DNA of 64,000 nt from Streptomyces wedmorensis (GTDB lineage Bacteria > Actinomycetota > Actinomycetes > Streptomycetales > Streptomycetaceae): assembly GCF_000716445.1 (NCBI RefSeq), contig NZ_JNWK01000025.1:28502-92501 (forward strand), given 5' to 3'. A model generated the notes under the pieces. The model was not told the DNA's origin. It made no database searches and saw only the letters and a list, made by a program, of their open reading frames with translations. Made by a program: the position numbers and the translations under genes. Positions within the stretch are counted from its first letter, which is position 1. The number at the start of each line of letters is the position of its first letter. Shown here piece after piece: positions 16,832-25,521 of this stretch.

Positions 16832-17791
16832 ATGACCGTTGGCCACTACCTGCAGGAATTCCACGGCCTGCCCGTGTTCGACTTCCCTGCCGAGGACGCG
16901 CGGGTCGAGCTGCCCGAGGCGGACCGGGTCGCCTGGCGGATCTCCGCCCCGACGTACTCCGACCCCGGGGACGAGCTGTGGGGACCGCAGTTCGAGCGGT
17001 TCCTGAAGACGGTCGACGCGCGGCGGGTGCGCGCGCTGGTCGTCGGCGGCTGGGACGAGGCGTACGAGACCTCGTCGGCCGACATCGTCACCGCCCTGAT
17101 CGGCGCCAACAACCGGCTGACGGGCCTGGCGGCGGTGTTCATCGGGGACATGACCGGCGAGGACTGCGAGATCTCCTGGATCGTCCAGTCCGACGTGACG
17201 CCGCTGCTCGCCGCCTACCCCGCGCTGCGCGGGCTCGGCGTGCGCGGGGGCTCCGGGCTGGCCTTCCCGCCGGTCCGGCACACCGGTCTCGAGACCCTGG
17301 TGGTGGAGACGGGCGGCCTGGGCGCCGAGGTGGTGCGCGGCATCGTCGGCAGCGACCTGCCCGCCCTGGAGAACCTGGAACTCTGGCTCGGCACCGACGA
17401 GTACGGCGGCGACAGCACCCCGGACGACCTCGCGCCGCTGCTCGACGGGACGGCCTTCCCCGCCCTGCGGCGGCTGGGCCTGCGCAACAGCGTGATCCAG
17501 GACGCCGTCGCGGCCGCCGTGGCGGGTGCGCCCGTCGTCGCGCGGATCGAGCGCCTCGACCTGTCCATGGGCGTGCTCACCGACGAGGGCGCGGCGGCCC
17601 TCCTCGACGGCCAGCCCCTGACCCATCTCGCCCACCTCGACCTGTCCCACCACTACCTGTCGGAGGCCATGGGGGAGCGGGTCCGCGCGGCCCTCGTCCC
17701 GCACGGTGTGACCGTCGTCCTCGACGACCCGCAGGTCCCGGAGGACGACGGCGACGGCGAGGTCTACCGGTACGTCGCGGTCGCCGAATGA
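16832..17791 (+). CDS. STM4015-family leucine-rich-repeat-like protein
   Basis: 319 aa from an ATG with GGAG ten bases upstream. The chain contains irregular leucine-rich repeats: LPALENLELWLGTDEYGGD, FPALRRLGLRNS, RIERLDLSMGVLTDEGA and HLAHLDLSHHYLSEAM (residues ~180-290). The start FHGLPVFDFPAEDARVELPE is typical of STM4015-family proteins, named after a Salmonella locus of unknown function. LRRs usually bind proteins, so it may be the recognition or scaffold component of the five-gene unit. Its stop overlaps the next start as ATGA. Confidence 0.88.
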   Translation: MTVGHYLQEFHGLPVFDFPAEDARVELPEADRVAWRISAPTYSDPGDELWGPQFERFLKTVDARRVRALVVGGWDEAYETSSADIVTALIGANNRLTGLAAVFIGDMTGEDCEISWIVQSDVTPLLAAYPALRGLGVRGGSGLAFPPVRHTGLETLVVETGGLGAEVVRGIVGSDLPALENLELWLGTDEYGGDSTPDDLAPLLDGTAFPALRRLGLRNSVIQDAVAAAVAGAPVVARIERLDLSMGVLTDEGAAALLDGQPLTHLAHLDLSHHYLSEAMGERVRAALVPHGVTVVLDDPQVPEDDGDGEVYRYVAVAE

Positions 17792-19107
17792 CCGCACGCC
17801 CGCGCCCCGTCGCCACACGTCCGCGTCCCGTCACCGGCGGCCCGCGGCTCGTGGTCGTCGGCGATCCGGCGGGCCGCCGCGTCGCGTTCTTCCAGGACGC
17901 GCTGCGGACCGCCGGGCTGCCCGGGGCGCGGGTGGTGTCCTGGCCCGACGTGCTGCGCGGCCGGGCCCGGTTCGCCGCTGGCGAGACCGTGCGGCTGGAC
18001 TCGCCCGGCGAGGACGCGGAGGCCGACCGGCTGCTGCGGGACGTCGACGATCCGGCCCGGGTCGAGGGCAGCGGCCTGTGGTACGAGCGGTTCACCGCCG
18101 CCGTGGCGGGACTCGCCGTCTCCGTGACGGATGCGGGGGCGACCCTGGTCGACGATCCCGGCGAGCTCGCCGTCCTCTTCGACAAGCGGCTGAGTCACGG
18201 CCGGCTGCGGGCCGCCGGAGTCCCGGTGCCCGAGTCGCCCACGTCGGGTGCCGCCGCCCCGGTCGTGCGCGGCTGGGCGGACGTCCGGTCGCTGACCGGG
18301 CGGCCCGGCATGCGCCGGGTGTTCGTGAAGCTCGCGCACGGCTCCTCCGCCTCGGGGGTCCTCGCGGTGGAGACGAACGGCGCGGGCCGGATCCAGGCGA
18401 CCACCTCGGTGGAGCGCGGGCCCGGCGGACGGCTCTTCAACTCCCTGCGGGTGCGGCGCTACACGAGCGAGCCCGAGGTCGCCGCGATCGTGGACGCCCT
18501 GGCGCCCGACGGCCTGCACGTGGAGCGCTGGCTGCCGAAGGCCACTCAGGGCGGACGGGCCGCCGACCTGCGGGTCGTGGTCGTCGACGGACGGGCCACC
18601 CATGCCGTGCTCCGCACCGGCCGCTCCCCCATGACCAATCTGCACCTGGGCGGCGCCCGGGGCGATCTGACGGCCGCCCGGGCCGCGATCACCGCCGCCG
18701 GCGGGCGTTGGGAGGACGCGCTGGGCGTGTGCGAGCGGGCCGCCGCCGCGTTCCCCGGCACCCGCTGCGTGGGGGTCGACCTGCTGCCGGCCGCCGGGTG
18801 GCGCCGCTTCGCCGTGGGCGAGGTCAACGCCTTCGGCGATCTGCTGCCCGGGCTCACGGGCCTGCCCGGCAGCGGCTGCGAGGGCCTCGACACCTACGCG
18901 GCGCAGGTCGCGTCGCAGTTCCCGCACCACCGTCGAGCCCCGCGCGGGCGCGGCCCGATCGGCGTGACACCCCCGAGCACGACACCCCCGGGCGCGGCAC
19001 CTCTCAGCACGGCACCCCCGGGCACGGCACCCCCGAGCACGACACCCCCGGGCGCGGCGCCCCTGAGCACGACACCCCCGAGCACCACAGGAACGAGCAC
19101 CACGTGA
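17788..19107 (+). CDS. STM4014-family protein, ATP-grasp-like, with repeat tail
   Basis: 439 aa; the ATG overlaps the STM4015 stop by four bases. The body (residues ~15-385) resembles a minimal ATP-grasp ligase: an N-terminal PRLVVVGDPAGRRVAFF Rossmann-like start, then LAVLFDKRLSHGRLRAAGVP, MRRVFVKLAHGSSASGVLAV (nucleotide-binding Lys segment) and GVDLLPAAGWRRFAVGEVNA with the Asp/Glu/Asn metal-binding end. ATP-grasp enzymes join a carboxylate to an amine through an acyl phosphate. The last ~55 residues are Pro/Thr/Ala repeats (PPSTTPPGAAPLST) absent from the core family. Its stop overlaps the next start as GTGA. Confidence 0.85.
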   Translation: MTARPRPVATRPRPVTGGPRLVVVGDPAGRRVAFFQDALRTAGLPGARVVSWPDVLRGRARFAAGETVRLDSPGEDAEADRLLRDVDDPARVEGSGLWYERFTAAVAGLAVSVTDAGATLVDDPGELAVLFDKRLSHGRLRAAGVPVPESPTSGAAAPVVRGWADVRSLTGRPGMRRVFVKLAHGSSASGVLAVETNGAGRIQATTSVERGPGGRLFNSLRVRRYTSEPEVAAIVDALAPDGLHVERWLPKATQGGRAADLRVVVVDGRATHAVLRTGRSPMTNLHLGGARGDLTAARAAITAAGGRWEDALGVCERAAAAFPGTRCVGVDLLPAAGWRRFAVGEVNAFGDLLPGLTGLPGSGCEGLDTYAAQVASQFPHHRRAPRGRGPIGVTPPSTTPPGAAPLSTAPPGTAPPSTTPPGAAPLSTTPPSTTGTSTT

Positions 19108-19940
19108 ACCAGCCCGACATGAACGCGATCGTCGGCAGCCACGACCTGCTCCTGGTCACCCTCGACACGCTGCGGTACGACGTGGCCGTCGAGCTGGCGG
19201 CCGAGGGGCGCCTCCCGAACCTGGCCCGGCACCTGCCCGGCGGCGGCTGGGAGCGCAGGCACGCGCCCGGGAGCTTCACGTACGCCTCGCACCAGGCGAT
19301 CTTCGCCGGGTTCCTGCCGACCCCGGCCGCCCCGGGTCCGCACCCCCGGCTCTTCGCGGCCCGGTTCGCGGGGAGCGAGACGACCACCGACGGGACGTAC
19401 GTGCACGACACCCCCGACCTGGTGTCCGCGCTCGCCGACGAGGGCTACCGGACGGTCTGCGTCGGCGGGGTGGGCTTCTTCAACAAGCAGCCGCCGCTGG
19501 GCGCGGTGCTGCCCGGCCTCTTCCAGGAGAGCCACTGGGAGCCGTCCTTCGGCGTCGCCTCGCCGACCTCGTTCGAGTCCCAGGTCACGCGTGCCGAGGA
19601 GGTCGTCGCCGGGCTCCCCCGCGAGCGACGTCTCTTCCTCTTCGTCAACGTGTCCGCGCTGCACCAGCCCAACTGGTTCCACCTGCCCGGGGCGACCCGC
19701 GAGGCCGGCGACTCCCGGGCCACGCACGCGGCCGCCCTGGAGTACGTCGACCGGCACATCGGGCGGCTCTTCGCCGCGATGAGCAGCCGCCGGTCTTGTT
19801 TCACGATCGTCTGCTCGGACCACGGCACGGCGTACGGCGAGGACGGTCACACCGGGCACCGGCTCGGCCACGAGGTCGTGTGGACGGTGCCGTACGCCCA
19901 GTTCGTCCTGCCCGGACCCGACCGGGAGGCCGTCGCGTGA
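19104..19940 (+). CDS. STM4013/SEN3800-family hydrolase, sulfatase-like
   Basis: 278 aa from a GTG overlapping the STM4014 stop. It has an alkaline-phosphatase/sulfatase fold: LLLVTLDTLRYDVAVE at the start (first metal Asp and the Thr of the nucleophile loop), APGSFTYASHQAIFAGFLP (nucleophile region, Thr/Ser), and CSDHGTAYGEDGHTGHRLGH at the end (DHG plus H-x-x-x-H metal ligands). The fold hydrolyses or transfers phosphate or sulfate esters or phosphonates. No signal peptide is present, so the protein should act in the cytoplasm with its radical SAM neighbours. Both flanking genes overlap it by four bases. Confidence 0.87.
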   Translation: MNQPDMNAIVGSHDLLLVTLDTLRYDVAVELAAEGRLPNLARHLPGGGWERRHAPGSFTYASHQAIFAGFLPTPAAPGPHPRLFAARFAGSETTTDGTYVHDTPDLVSALADEGYRTVCVGGVGFFNKQPPLGAVLPGLFQESHWEPSFGVASPTSFESQVTRAEEVVAGLPRERRLFLFVNVSALHQPNWFHLPGATREAGDSRATHAAALEYVDRHIGRLFAAMSSRRSCFTIVCSDHGTAYGEDGHTGHRLGHEVVWTVPYAQFVLPGPDREAVA

Positions 19941-21274
19941 GCGCCCCCGCCCCCCGCCCGTACCGGAGCTACGTCTACGCCTACCCGCACAAGACGGCGT
20001 ACCGTCCGCTCACCGGGCGTCCGGAGCTGGCCGCCCTCTGGGCCGGCGAGCCGAAGGACGCGCTGTCGCTGTACGCGCACATACCCTTCTGCGAGGTCCG
20101 CTGCGGCTTCTGCAACCTCTTCACCCGCGTCGGCGCCCCGGACGAGCTGACGACCCGCTACCTGGACGCGCTCGACCACCAGGCCACGGCCGTGCGCGAG
20201 GCCCTCGGCGACCGCGACCCGGTGCGGTTCGCCACGGCCGCCTTCGGCGGCGGCACGCCCACCTTCCTCACCGCCGCCGAGCTGGAGCGGCTGTGCGACA
20301 TCGCCGAGAAGCGGATGGGGGTGGACCTGCGGGCGGTGCCGCTGTCCGTGGAGACCTCGCCCGCGACCGCTACCGCCGACCGGCTCGCCCTCCTCGCCGA
20401 CCGGGGCGCGACCCGGCTGAGCATCGGGGTGCAGAGCTTCGTGGAGACCGAGGCGCGGGCGGCCGTGCGGCCGCAGCGCCGTGCCGACGTGGAGGCGGCG
20501 CTCGGCCGGATCCGGGACACCGGCGTCCCCGTGCTGAACATCGACCTGATCTACGGGATCGACGGGCAGACCGAGCGGTCCTGGCGGGTCTCCCTGGACG
20601 CGGCCCTCGCCTGGCGGCCCGAGGAGCTGTACCTCTATCCGCTGTACGTGCGCCCGCTCACCGGCCTCGGCCGGATCAAGGACCCCGCCGCCGCCGACCG
20701 CGCCTGGGACGAGCAGCGGCTGCGCCTCTACCGGTACGGCCGGGACCACCTCGTCGCGCACGGCTACGAGCAGGTGTCGATGCGCATGTTCCGCCGTGCG
20801 GACGCCGGTCCCGCCGGGCCGGACGACTACGCCTGCCAGACGGACGGCATGATCGGTCTGGGCTGCGGGGCCCGCTCGTACACCTCCGCCCTGCACTACT
20901 CCTTCGACTACGCCGTCGACATGCGCGAGGTCCGGTCGATCATCGACGTCTACACGGAGACGGAGGACTTCTCCCGCGCCGAGCACGGCTACGGGATGAC
21001 CGGTCCCGAGGCCCGGCGCCGTCACCTCCTCCAGTCGCTGCTCCAGGCGGAGGGCATGCCCGTCGCCGGGTACGAGGAGCGGTTCGGCTCCTCTCCCTTC
21101 GCCGACTTCGGCCCGGACCTCGCCCGGTTCGAGGGGTACGGCTGGCTGGACGCGGACGCCCCGTCGGGGCTGCTGCGCCTGTCGCCGGAGGGCCTGGCCC
21201 ACTCGGACGGGCTCGGCCCCGAGCTCTTCTCCCCCGCCGTGCGGGCCGCGATGGCCGCGTACGAGGCGAAGTAG
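19937..21274 (+). CDS. STM4012-family radical SAM protein
   Basis: 445 aa from a GTG overlapping the previous stop as GTGA. The [4Fe-4S] motif is C52-EVR-C56-GF-C59 within AHIPFCEVRCGFCN, as in HemN-type enzymes. FGGGTPTFLT and the IGVQSFVETEARA segment are shared with the coproporphyrinogen dehydrogenase-like group, and a C-terminal HemN-like domain follows. This is the STM4012 subfamily, whose substrate is unknown. It is not a haem-pathway HemN, since it sits in a dedicated cassette with a second radical SAM enzyme (STM4011), an ATP-grasp-like protein and a phosphatase-fold protein. Confidence 0.9.
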   Translation: MSAPAPRPYRSYVYAYPHKTAYRPLTGRPELAALWAGEPKDALSLYAHIPFCEVRCGFCNLFTRVGAPDELTTRYLDALDHQATAVREALGDRDPVRFATAAFGGGTPTFLTAAELERLCDIAEKRMGVDLRAVPLSVETSPATATADRLALLADRGATRLSIGVQSFVETEARAAVRPQRRADVEAALGRIRDTGVPVLNIDLIYGIDGQTERSWRVSLDAALAWRPEELYLYPLYVRPLTGLGRIKDPAAADRAWDEQRLRLYRYGRDHLVAHGYEQVSMRMFRRADAGPAGPDDYACQTDGMIGLGCGARSYTSALHYSFDYAVDMREVRSIIDVYTETEDFSRAEHGYGMTGPEARRRHLLQSLLQAEGMPVAGYEERFGSSPFADFGPDLARFEGYGWLDADAPSGLLRLSPEGLAHSDGLGPELFSPAVRAAMAAYEAK

Positions 21275-21285
21275 CGGGGCCCGGC

Positions 21286-22212
21286 ATGAACCTGACCCCG
21301 CCCGTCGGCGCGGGCCCCGTCCCGCCCTCGGCGATGGACCTGACCGTGCTCTACCGGGGCCCGCTCTCCTCCTGCGACTTCGACTGCCCGTACTGCCCGT
21401 TCGCCAAGCGGCGGGACACCCCGGAGCTGCTGCGCGCGGACCGGGCGGCGCTCGAACGGTTCACCGGATGGGCCGCCACGCAGACCGGTGACCGGCTGCG
21501 GATCCTCTTCACTCCGTGGGGCGAGGGCCTGGTGCGGTCCTGGTACCGGCGGGCGCTGGTCGGGCTGTCCCGGCTGCCGCACGTGGAGCGGGTGGCGATC
21601 CAGACCAATCTGAGCTGCCGCACCGGATGGCTCGCGGAGGCGGACCCGGAGAGCGTGGCGCTCTGGTGCACGTACCACCCCGGGCAGACCCCGTACGAGC
21701 GTTTCCTCGGCAAGTGCCGGGAGCTCGCGGAGCGGGGCGTCCGGTTCAGCGTCGGCGTGGTCGGTCTTCCCGAGCACGCCGAGGACGCCCGGCGGCTGCG
21801 CGCCGCGCTGCCGTCGCACGTCTACCTCTGGGTGAACGCGGCGGAGGGGCACGCGTACACCGACGCGGAGGCGGCGGAGTGGACGCGGATCGACCCGCTC
21901 TTCCCGTACAGCCGTCATCCGCACCGCTCGGCAGGGCTGCCCTGCCGCACAGGCGAGTCGGTGATCTCGGTGGACGGCGAGGGGACGGTGCGGCGCTGCC
22001 ACTTCGTCAGGGCCGAACTGGGGAACCTGTACGACGGCTCGTACCGCGCCGCCCTGCGCCCCCGCGCCTGCCCCCTCGCCGTCTGCGACTGTCACATCGG
22101 CTACGTCCACCTGGAGACGCTGCCGCTGTACGACGTGTTCGCCGGCGGGGTCCTGGAGCGGATCCCCGCCGCCGTTCCCCCGCCGGTCCTCCCCGTGACT
22201 AGAGGGGCATGA
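21286..22212 (+). CDS. STM4011-family radical SAM protein
   Basis: 308 aa from the ATG 11 bases after the STM4012 stop. The cluster motif is C30-DFD-C34-PY-C37, followed by PFAKRRDTPELLRAD. RILFTPWGEGLVRSWYRRAL and VAIQTNLSC are radical SAM core strands. Near the end a Cys-rich segment (CRTGESVISVDGEGTVRRC, then CPLAVCDCHIGYVHLE) could hold an auxiliary cluster in the SPASM/twitch manner. This is the last gene of the STM4015-4011 unit. Its end overlaps the convergent SGNH hydrolase gene by 14 bases. Confidence 0.9.
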   Translation: MNLTPPVGAGPVPPSAMDLTVLYRGPLSSCDFDCPYCPFAKRRDTPELLRADRAALERFTGWAATQTGDRLRILFTPWGEGLVRSWYRRALVGLSRLPHVERVAIQTNLSCRTGWLAEADPESVALWCTYHPGQTPYERFLGKCRELAERGVRFSVGVVGLPEHAEDARRLRAALPSHVYLWVNAAEGHAYTDAEAAEWTRIDPLFPYSRHPHRSAGLPCRTGESVISVDGEGTVRRCHFVRAELGNLYDGSYRAALRPRACPLAVCDCHIGYVHLETLPLYDVFAGGVLERIPAAVPPPVLPVTRGA

Positions 22213-22993
22213 GGTCGGGGCGCTTCGCCTCGACGTGGTCGCCGGAGCTCTCGCCCCGGAGCCGGCGGCCGATCCACGGGACCAGGTACTCCTTCGCCCA
22301 GTGGATGTCGTCCTTGCGGACCTCCAGGGGCCCCCGGGGCTGCTGCGGCGGCCACGGCTGGTCCGGGTCGGCCGGCACCGGCAGGCCGAGGACCTGGGCG
22401 GCGCGCAGGGCGACCCGGGTGTGGCCGTCGGGCGAGAGGTGCAGCCGGTCGTCGTCCCAGGCGCGCCGGTCCTGGACGGACTTCAGCGACCAGAGGTCGA
22501 GGACCGGGCAGCCGTAGCGGTCGGCGATGGCGCGGACGTGTCCGTTGTACGTGGCGATCTTGCCGCGCAGGTGCTTGAGGAGGATCACGTCGCGGGTGTC
22601 GAAGCCGGTGGTCACCATGACGGTGCCGACGGCGGAGGTCAGTTCGGCGACGGCGCGCTCGAAGCGCTCGGCCACGTCGTCGGGGTCCGTGCCGGGGCGG
22701 ATGATGTCGTTCCCGCCGGCGCAGAAGGTCACCAGGTCGGGGGCGAGTTCCTTCGCCCGGGGGACCTGTTCCGCCACGATCTGGTCGAGGAGGCGCCCGC
22801 GTACGGCCAGGTTGGCGTAGCGGAAGGCGTCGTGCTCCGGCAGCTGGTCGGCGAGCAGCACCGCGAAGCGGTCCGCCCAGCCGACGTACGTCCCGCCGGG
22901 CCCGGGGTCTCCGACGCCCTCGGTGAAGCTGTCACCGATCGCCGCGTACGACCCGAATGCGTTCTTGTCTGTTGATCTCGAATCGTCTGCCAC
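22199..22993 (-). CDS. SGNH/GDSL hydrolase family protein
   Basis: 264 aa from a GTG with GGGAAGGA upstream. The block I motif is AAIGDSFTEGVGDP (catalytic Ser in GDSFTEG), block III is CAGGNDIIRPG (Asn of GGND), and block V has DDRLHLSPDGH (Asp and His of the triad). No signal peptide is visible, so it is probably a cytoplasmic esterase or lipase. Many Streptomyces carry such a gene and its substrate is unknown. It runs tail to tail with STM4011. Confidence 0.92.
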   Translation of the reverse strand: MADDSRSTDKNAFGSYAAIGDSFTEGVGDPGPGGTYVGWADRFAVLLADQLPEHDAFRYANLAVRGRLLDQIVAEQVPRAKELAPDLVTFCAGGNDIIRPGTDPDDVAERFERAVAELTSAVGTVMVTTGFDTRDVILLKHLRGKIATYNGHVRAIADRYGCPVLDLWSLKSVQDRRAWDDDRLHLSPDGHTRVALRAAQVLGLPVPADPDQPWPPQQPRGPLEVRKDDIHWAKEYLVPWIGRRLRGESSGDHVEAKRPDLMPL

Positions 22994-23101
22994 GGGAGCA
23001 CATCCTTCCCGTTGGGATGTGACCTACGCGACCGTAAGGAGGGGTTGACGCCGGGTGAGATATGCCACCGATAAAGATTCTCCCAAGCCGGAATACGCCG
23101 A

Positions 23102-23127
23102 CGGCCCGGCACGGGAGTGCCGGGCCG
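23102..23127 (-). terminator. intrinsic terminator of the LysM/M23 gene
   Basis: Perfect 10-base arms (CGGCCCGGCA and complement) with a 6-base loop, 17 bases past the stop of the endopeptidase gene on the minus strand. Confidence 0.75.
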
Positions 23128-23143
23128 CCGGAAGGCGTCCGCG

Positions 23144-24133
23144 TCAGACGGAGACGCCGTGCTGGCGCAGGTACGCCAGCGGGTCGACGTCGGAGCCGTA
23201 GTTCGGCGAGGTCCGGATCTCGAAGTGCAGGTGCGGGCCGGTGGAGTTGCCGGTCGAGCCGGAGAGGCCGATCTGCTGGCCGCCGGTGACGGTCTGGCCG
23301 GACGAGACGGAGAGGGAGGAGAGGTGGGCGTACTGCGAGTAGTTGCCGTCGGCGTGCTGGATGACGACCTCGTTGCCGTAGGCGCCGCTCCAGCCGGCGG
23401 AGACGACCGTGCCGGCGCCGACGGCGCGGACGGTGGTGCCGGAGGAGGCGATGAAGTCGACACCGGTGTGGTAGCCGGAGGACCACATGGAGCCGGAGGC
23501 GCGGTACGGGGTGGAGAAGCCGCCGCCGGCGACGGGCGTGACCCAGCCGGAGGCGGAGGACTGCGACGACTGCGAGGTCGAGGTCTCCGAGGTGGAGGTC
23601 TCCGAGGTGGCGGCGGCCGGGGCGGAGGCGCGGGCGTCACCGCGGGAGGCGCGCTGGGTGTCGCCGTTCTTCTCCGAGTCCTGCGAGCTCTTGCCGCTCT
23701 TGGGAGCGGCGGCCTTGGGGGCGGCGCTCTTCGGGGCGGCGGGCGCGGTGCTCTTGGCGCCGAGGGTGAGCTTCATGCCGGGGAGGATCAGCGAGGGGTC
23801 GTCGCCGACGACCTGGCGGTTGTCCGCGTACAGCTTCTGCCAGCCGCCCGCGAGGTGGTGGTCGGCGGCGATCTTCGACAGGTAGTCGCCCGGGACGACG
23901 GAGTACGTCTTGGGCGCGGCCTTGGCGGCGGCGGGGGCCGCGGGGGCCTTCACCTGGGCGGCGGCGGTGACGGCCTGGCTCGGGACGGCGGCCGGGGCGG
24001 ACTGCTCGGCGGCGTGGGCCCCGGTCGCGCCGAGGAGCGGGAGGGCGACGACGGCGCCACCGGTGCCGGCGACGACGAATCCACGCGTGATGGGGTTGGT
24101 CCTGGGACGGCGGTGCTTACCCTTCGCGGGCAT
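23144..24133 (-). CDS. LysM and M23 peptidoglycan endopeptidase
   Basis: 329 aa from an ATG with GAGAGGA upstream. A signal sequence covers residues ~1-45 (basic start KGKHRRPRTN, hydrophobic core, cleavage near GAHAAE). A LysM domain (~78-130) contains YSVVPGDYLSKIAADHHLAG. A Ser/Thr/Ala linker with TSETSTSETSTSQ repeats follows. The C-terminal M23 domain has HTGVDF (first zinc His and Asp) and HLHFEIR (second His pair). M23 enzymes cut peptide cross-bridges in peptidoglycan, and LysM anchors the protein to glycan. The upstream ydaO-type riboswitch indicates control by c-di-AMP, as for Streptomyces rpf and NlpC-type hydrolases. Confidence 0.93.
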   Translation of the reverse strand: MPAKGKHRRPRTNPITRGFVVAGTGGAVVALPLLGATGAHAAEQSAPAAVPSQAVTAAAQVKAPAAPAAAKAAPKTYSVVPGDYLSKIAADHHLAGGWQKLYADNRQVVGDDPSLILPGMKLTLGAKSTAPAAPKSAAPKAAAPKSGKSSQDSEKNGDTQRASRGDARASAPAAATSETSTSETSTSQSSQSSASGWVTPVAGGGFSTPYRASGSMWSSGYHTGVDFIASSGTTVRAVGAGTVVSAGWSGAYGNEVVIQHADGNYSQYAHLSSLSVSSGQTVTGGQQIGLSGSTGNSTGPHLHFEIRTSPNYGSDVDPLAYLRQHGVSV

Positions 24134-24147
24134 GGCGAATTCCTCTC

Positions 24148-24310
24148 CGGCGCCTGCGAGGTGAGCTGTCGGGTTCGGACTGGAGATGCCCGGCCGCGTT
24201 CTCACGCGGCTTCACCCCTAGCCGTCCTGCGTCGGCGGGACCGGCGTACTTCCCGGGTCCCCCGCTCCTGCCACACATGGGTGAGTGAATTCCGGACGGT
24301 GGCAGGATTC
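24148..24310 (-). promoter_or_regulatory. c-di-AMP (ydaO/yuaA) riboswitch
   Basis: The minus-strand leader of the LysM/M23 gene contains the conserved actinobacterial ydaO blocks: GGCTAGGGGTGAAGCCGCG, a pairing AACGCGGCCGGGC, and CCGACAGCTCACCTCGCAGG just before the gene's ribosome binding site. Their order and spacing match the leaders of other Streptomyces cell-wall hydrolase genes. The edges are approximate. c-di-AMP binding is expected to switch expression off. This assignment is by eye, without a covariance model. Confidence 0.85.
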
Positions 24311-24683
24311 GGCGGTCCGACCGGATTGACGGTGACGCTAGACGAGGGGGTCGGCGCGAACAAGCCACTGTTTTTCGATCACTTTCCACCGGATGTCATT
24401 CGGTTCGAATTCCGGTCACCCTGAGTGGATGACGGTCCTTCGATTTCCTTTTTGCGCACGGCAATTGCTCCGGGCCGTCGGCCACGATCCGTCACTTTTA
24501 TGACGCTGCTCACGCAGCAGGGGCCATCTCGCCTTCAAACAGGGCGCGTTATGCCCAACACCTCAAATCGGACACATCGCCCATTACCGTCCGAGGGGGT
24601 GCGCCTTCACCGTCCCGCCTGGATGATTGGCCCAGGAACCGATCTCGCGTCGGGCACCCGAACGACGACACCCAGGAGCATCC
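24311..24683. other. divergent promoter region, no gene seen
   Basis: This gap between the riboswitch and the phosphatase gene should hold the promoter of the endopeptidase leader and that of the phosphatase. The stretch around 24360-24470 is unusually A/T-rich for this genome, as expected for promoters. No coding frame stands out. Confidence 0.5.
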
Positions 24684-25505
24684 GTGACGCAGCAGCTTCC
24701 GCAGGTCCCGCCCACCGAAGCGAACGAGCCCGAGCTGGCCGGGGTCCGCAACTTCCGGGATGTGGGCGGTCTGCCGACGACGGACGGGCGCGCCGTGCGC
24801 GCCGGCCGCCTGTTCCGCAGTGGCCACCTCGCCCACGCGACCGAGAGCGACGCCGCCTTCCTCGCCACGCTGGGACTGCACACCGTCTTCGACTTCCGCA
24901 ACGAGGCCGACCGGAAGGTGGAGGGCGCGGACGTCGAGCTGCCCGGCGTACGGAACGTGAACATTCCGCTCAACGACCCGGCGGACGGCAAGGAGTTCTG
25001 GAAGCTGGTGCGCGACGGCGAGACCGCTCAGCTGCGGGAGATCCTCGGCGAGGGCAAGGCTGCCGCCCGAATGTCCGAGTCGTACCGGAAAATGGTGATA
25101 CAGCGGACACCGGAGCACAGTCGGATCCTGCACTCGATGGCGGAGGAGAGCGTCCCCGCCCTGATGCACTGCGCGGCCGGCAAGGACCGCGCCGGGCTCT
25201 CGATCGCGATCACCCTGCTCGCCGTCGGGGTCGAGCGGGAGGCGATCGAGGCCGACTACGTGAAGTCGAACGATCCGCACCGCCGCTACAAGGTGCGCCG
25301 CAGCTCCACCTCCCCCGACGCGATGTCGCCCGAGGTGATGGAGCTGCTGAGCCCGCTGTTCGACGCGCGGGTGGAGTACCTGCGGGCCGCGTTCGAGACG
25401 ATCGAGGCGACCTGGGGCACGGTGGACGCCTATCTCGCGGAGGGTCTGAAACTGGCCCCGGAGACCCGCGAGCGGCTCCGGGAGCGGCTGCTCGCGGAGG
25501 GGTGA
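24684..25505 (+). CDS. tyrosine-protein phosphatase, lipid-phosphatase (LipA/PtpB) type
   Basis: 273 aa from a GTG with AGGAG seven bases upstream. The start GVRNFRDVGGLPTTDGRAVR is the family signature (NFRDxGG). The phosphatase loop is HCAAGKDRAG (H-C-x5-R, with K and D of the PtpB/LipA subfamily). The general-acid region precedes it. Relatives (MptpB, LipA) remove phosphate from tyrosine, serine or phosphoinositides. No secretion signal is seen. It ends 16 bases before the stop of the convergent DUF6126-like gene. Confidence 0.92.
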   Translation: MTQQLPQVPPTEANEPELAGVRNFRDVGGLPTTDGRAVRAGRLFRSGHLAHATESDAAFLATLGLHTVFDFRNEADRKVEGADVELPGVRNVNIPLNDPADGKEFWKLVRDGETAQLREILGEGKAAARMSESYRKMVIQRTPEHSRILHSMAEESVPALMHCAAGKDRAGLSIAITLLAVGVEREAIEADYVKSNDPHRRYKVRRSSTSPDAMSPEVMELLSPLFDARVEYLRAAFETIEATWGTVDAYLAEGLKLAPETRERLRERLLAEG

Positions 25506-25521
25506 GCCCCGGCCGCGAGTC

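Noticed and set aside
15484..19107. 1207-aa plus-strand frame
   Set aside because: It runs through DUF6745, the 108-aa gene, STM4015 and STM4014 in mixed frames. Only its 3' part (17788 onwards) is a real gene; the rest is high-GC shadow with long Arg/Pro/Ser runs.
15195..22212. RiPP precursor for the STM radical SAM genes
   Set aside because: No short core-peptide-like frame with a ribosome site was seen in the 175-base divergent gap or between the genes.
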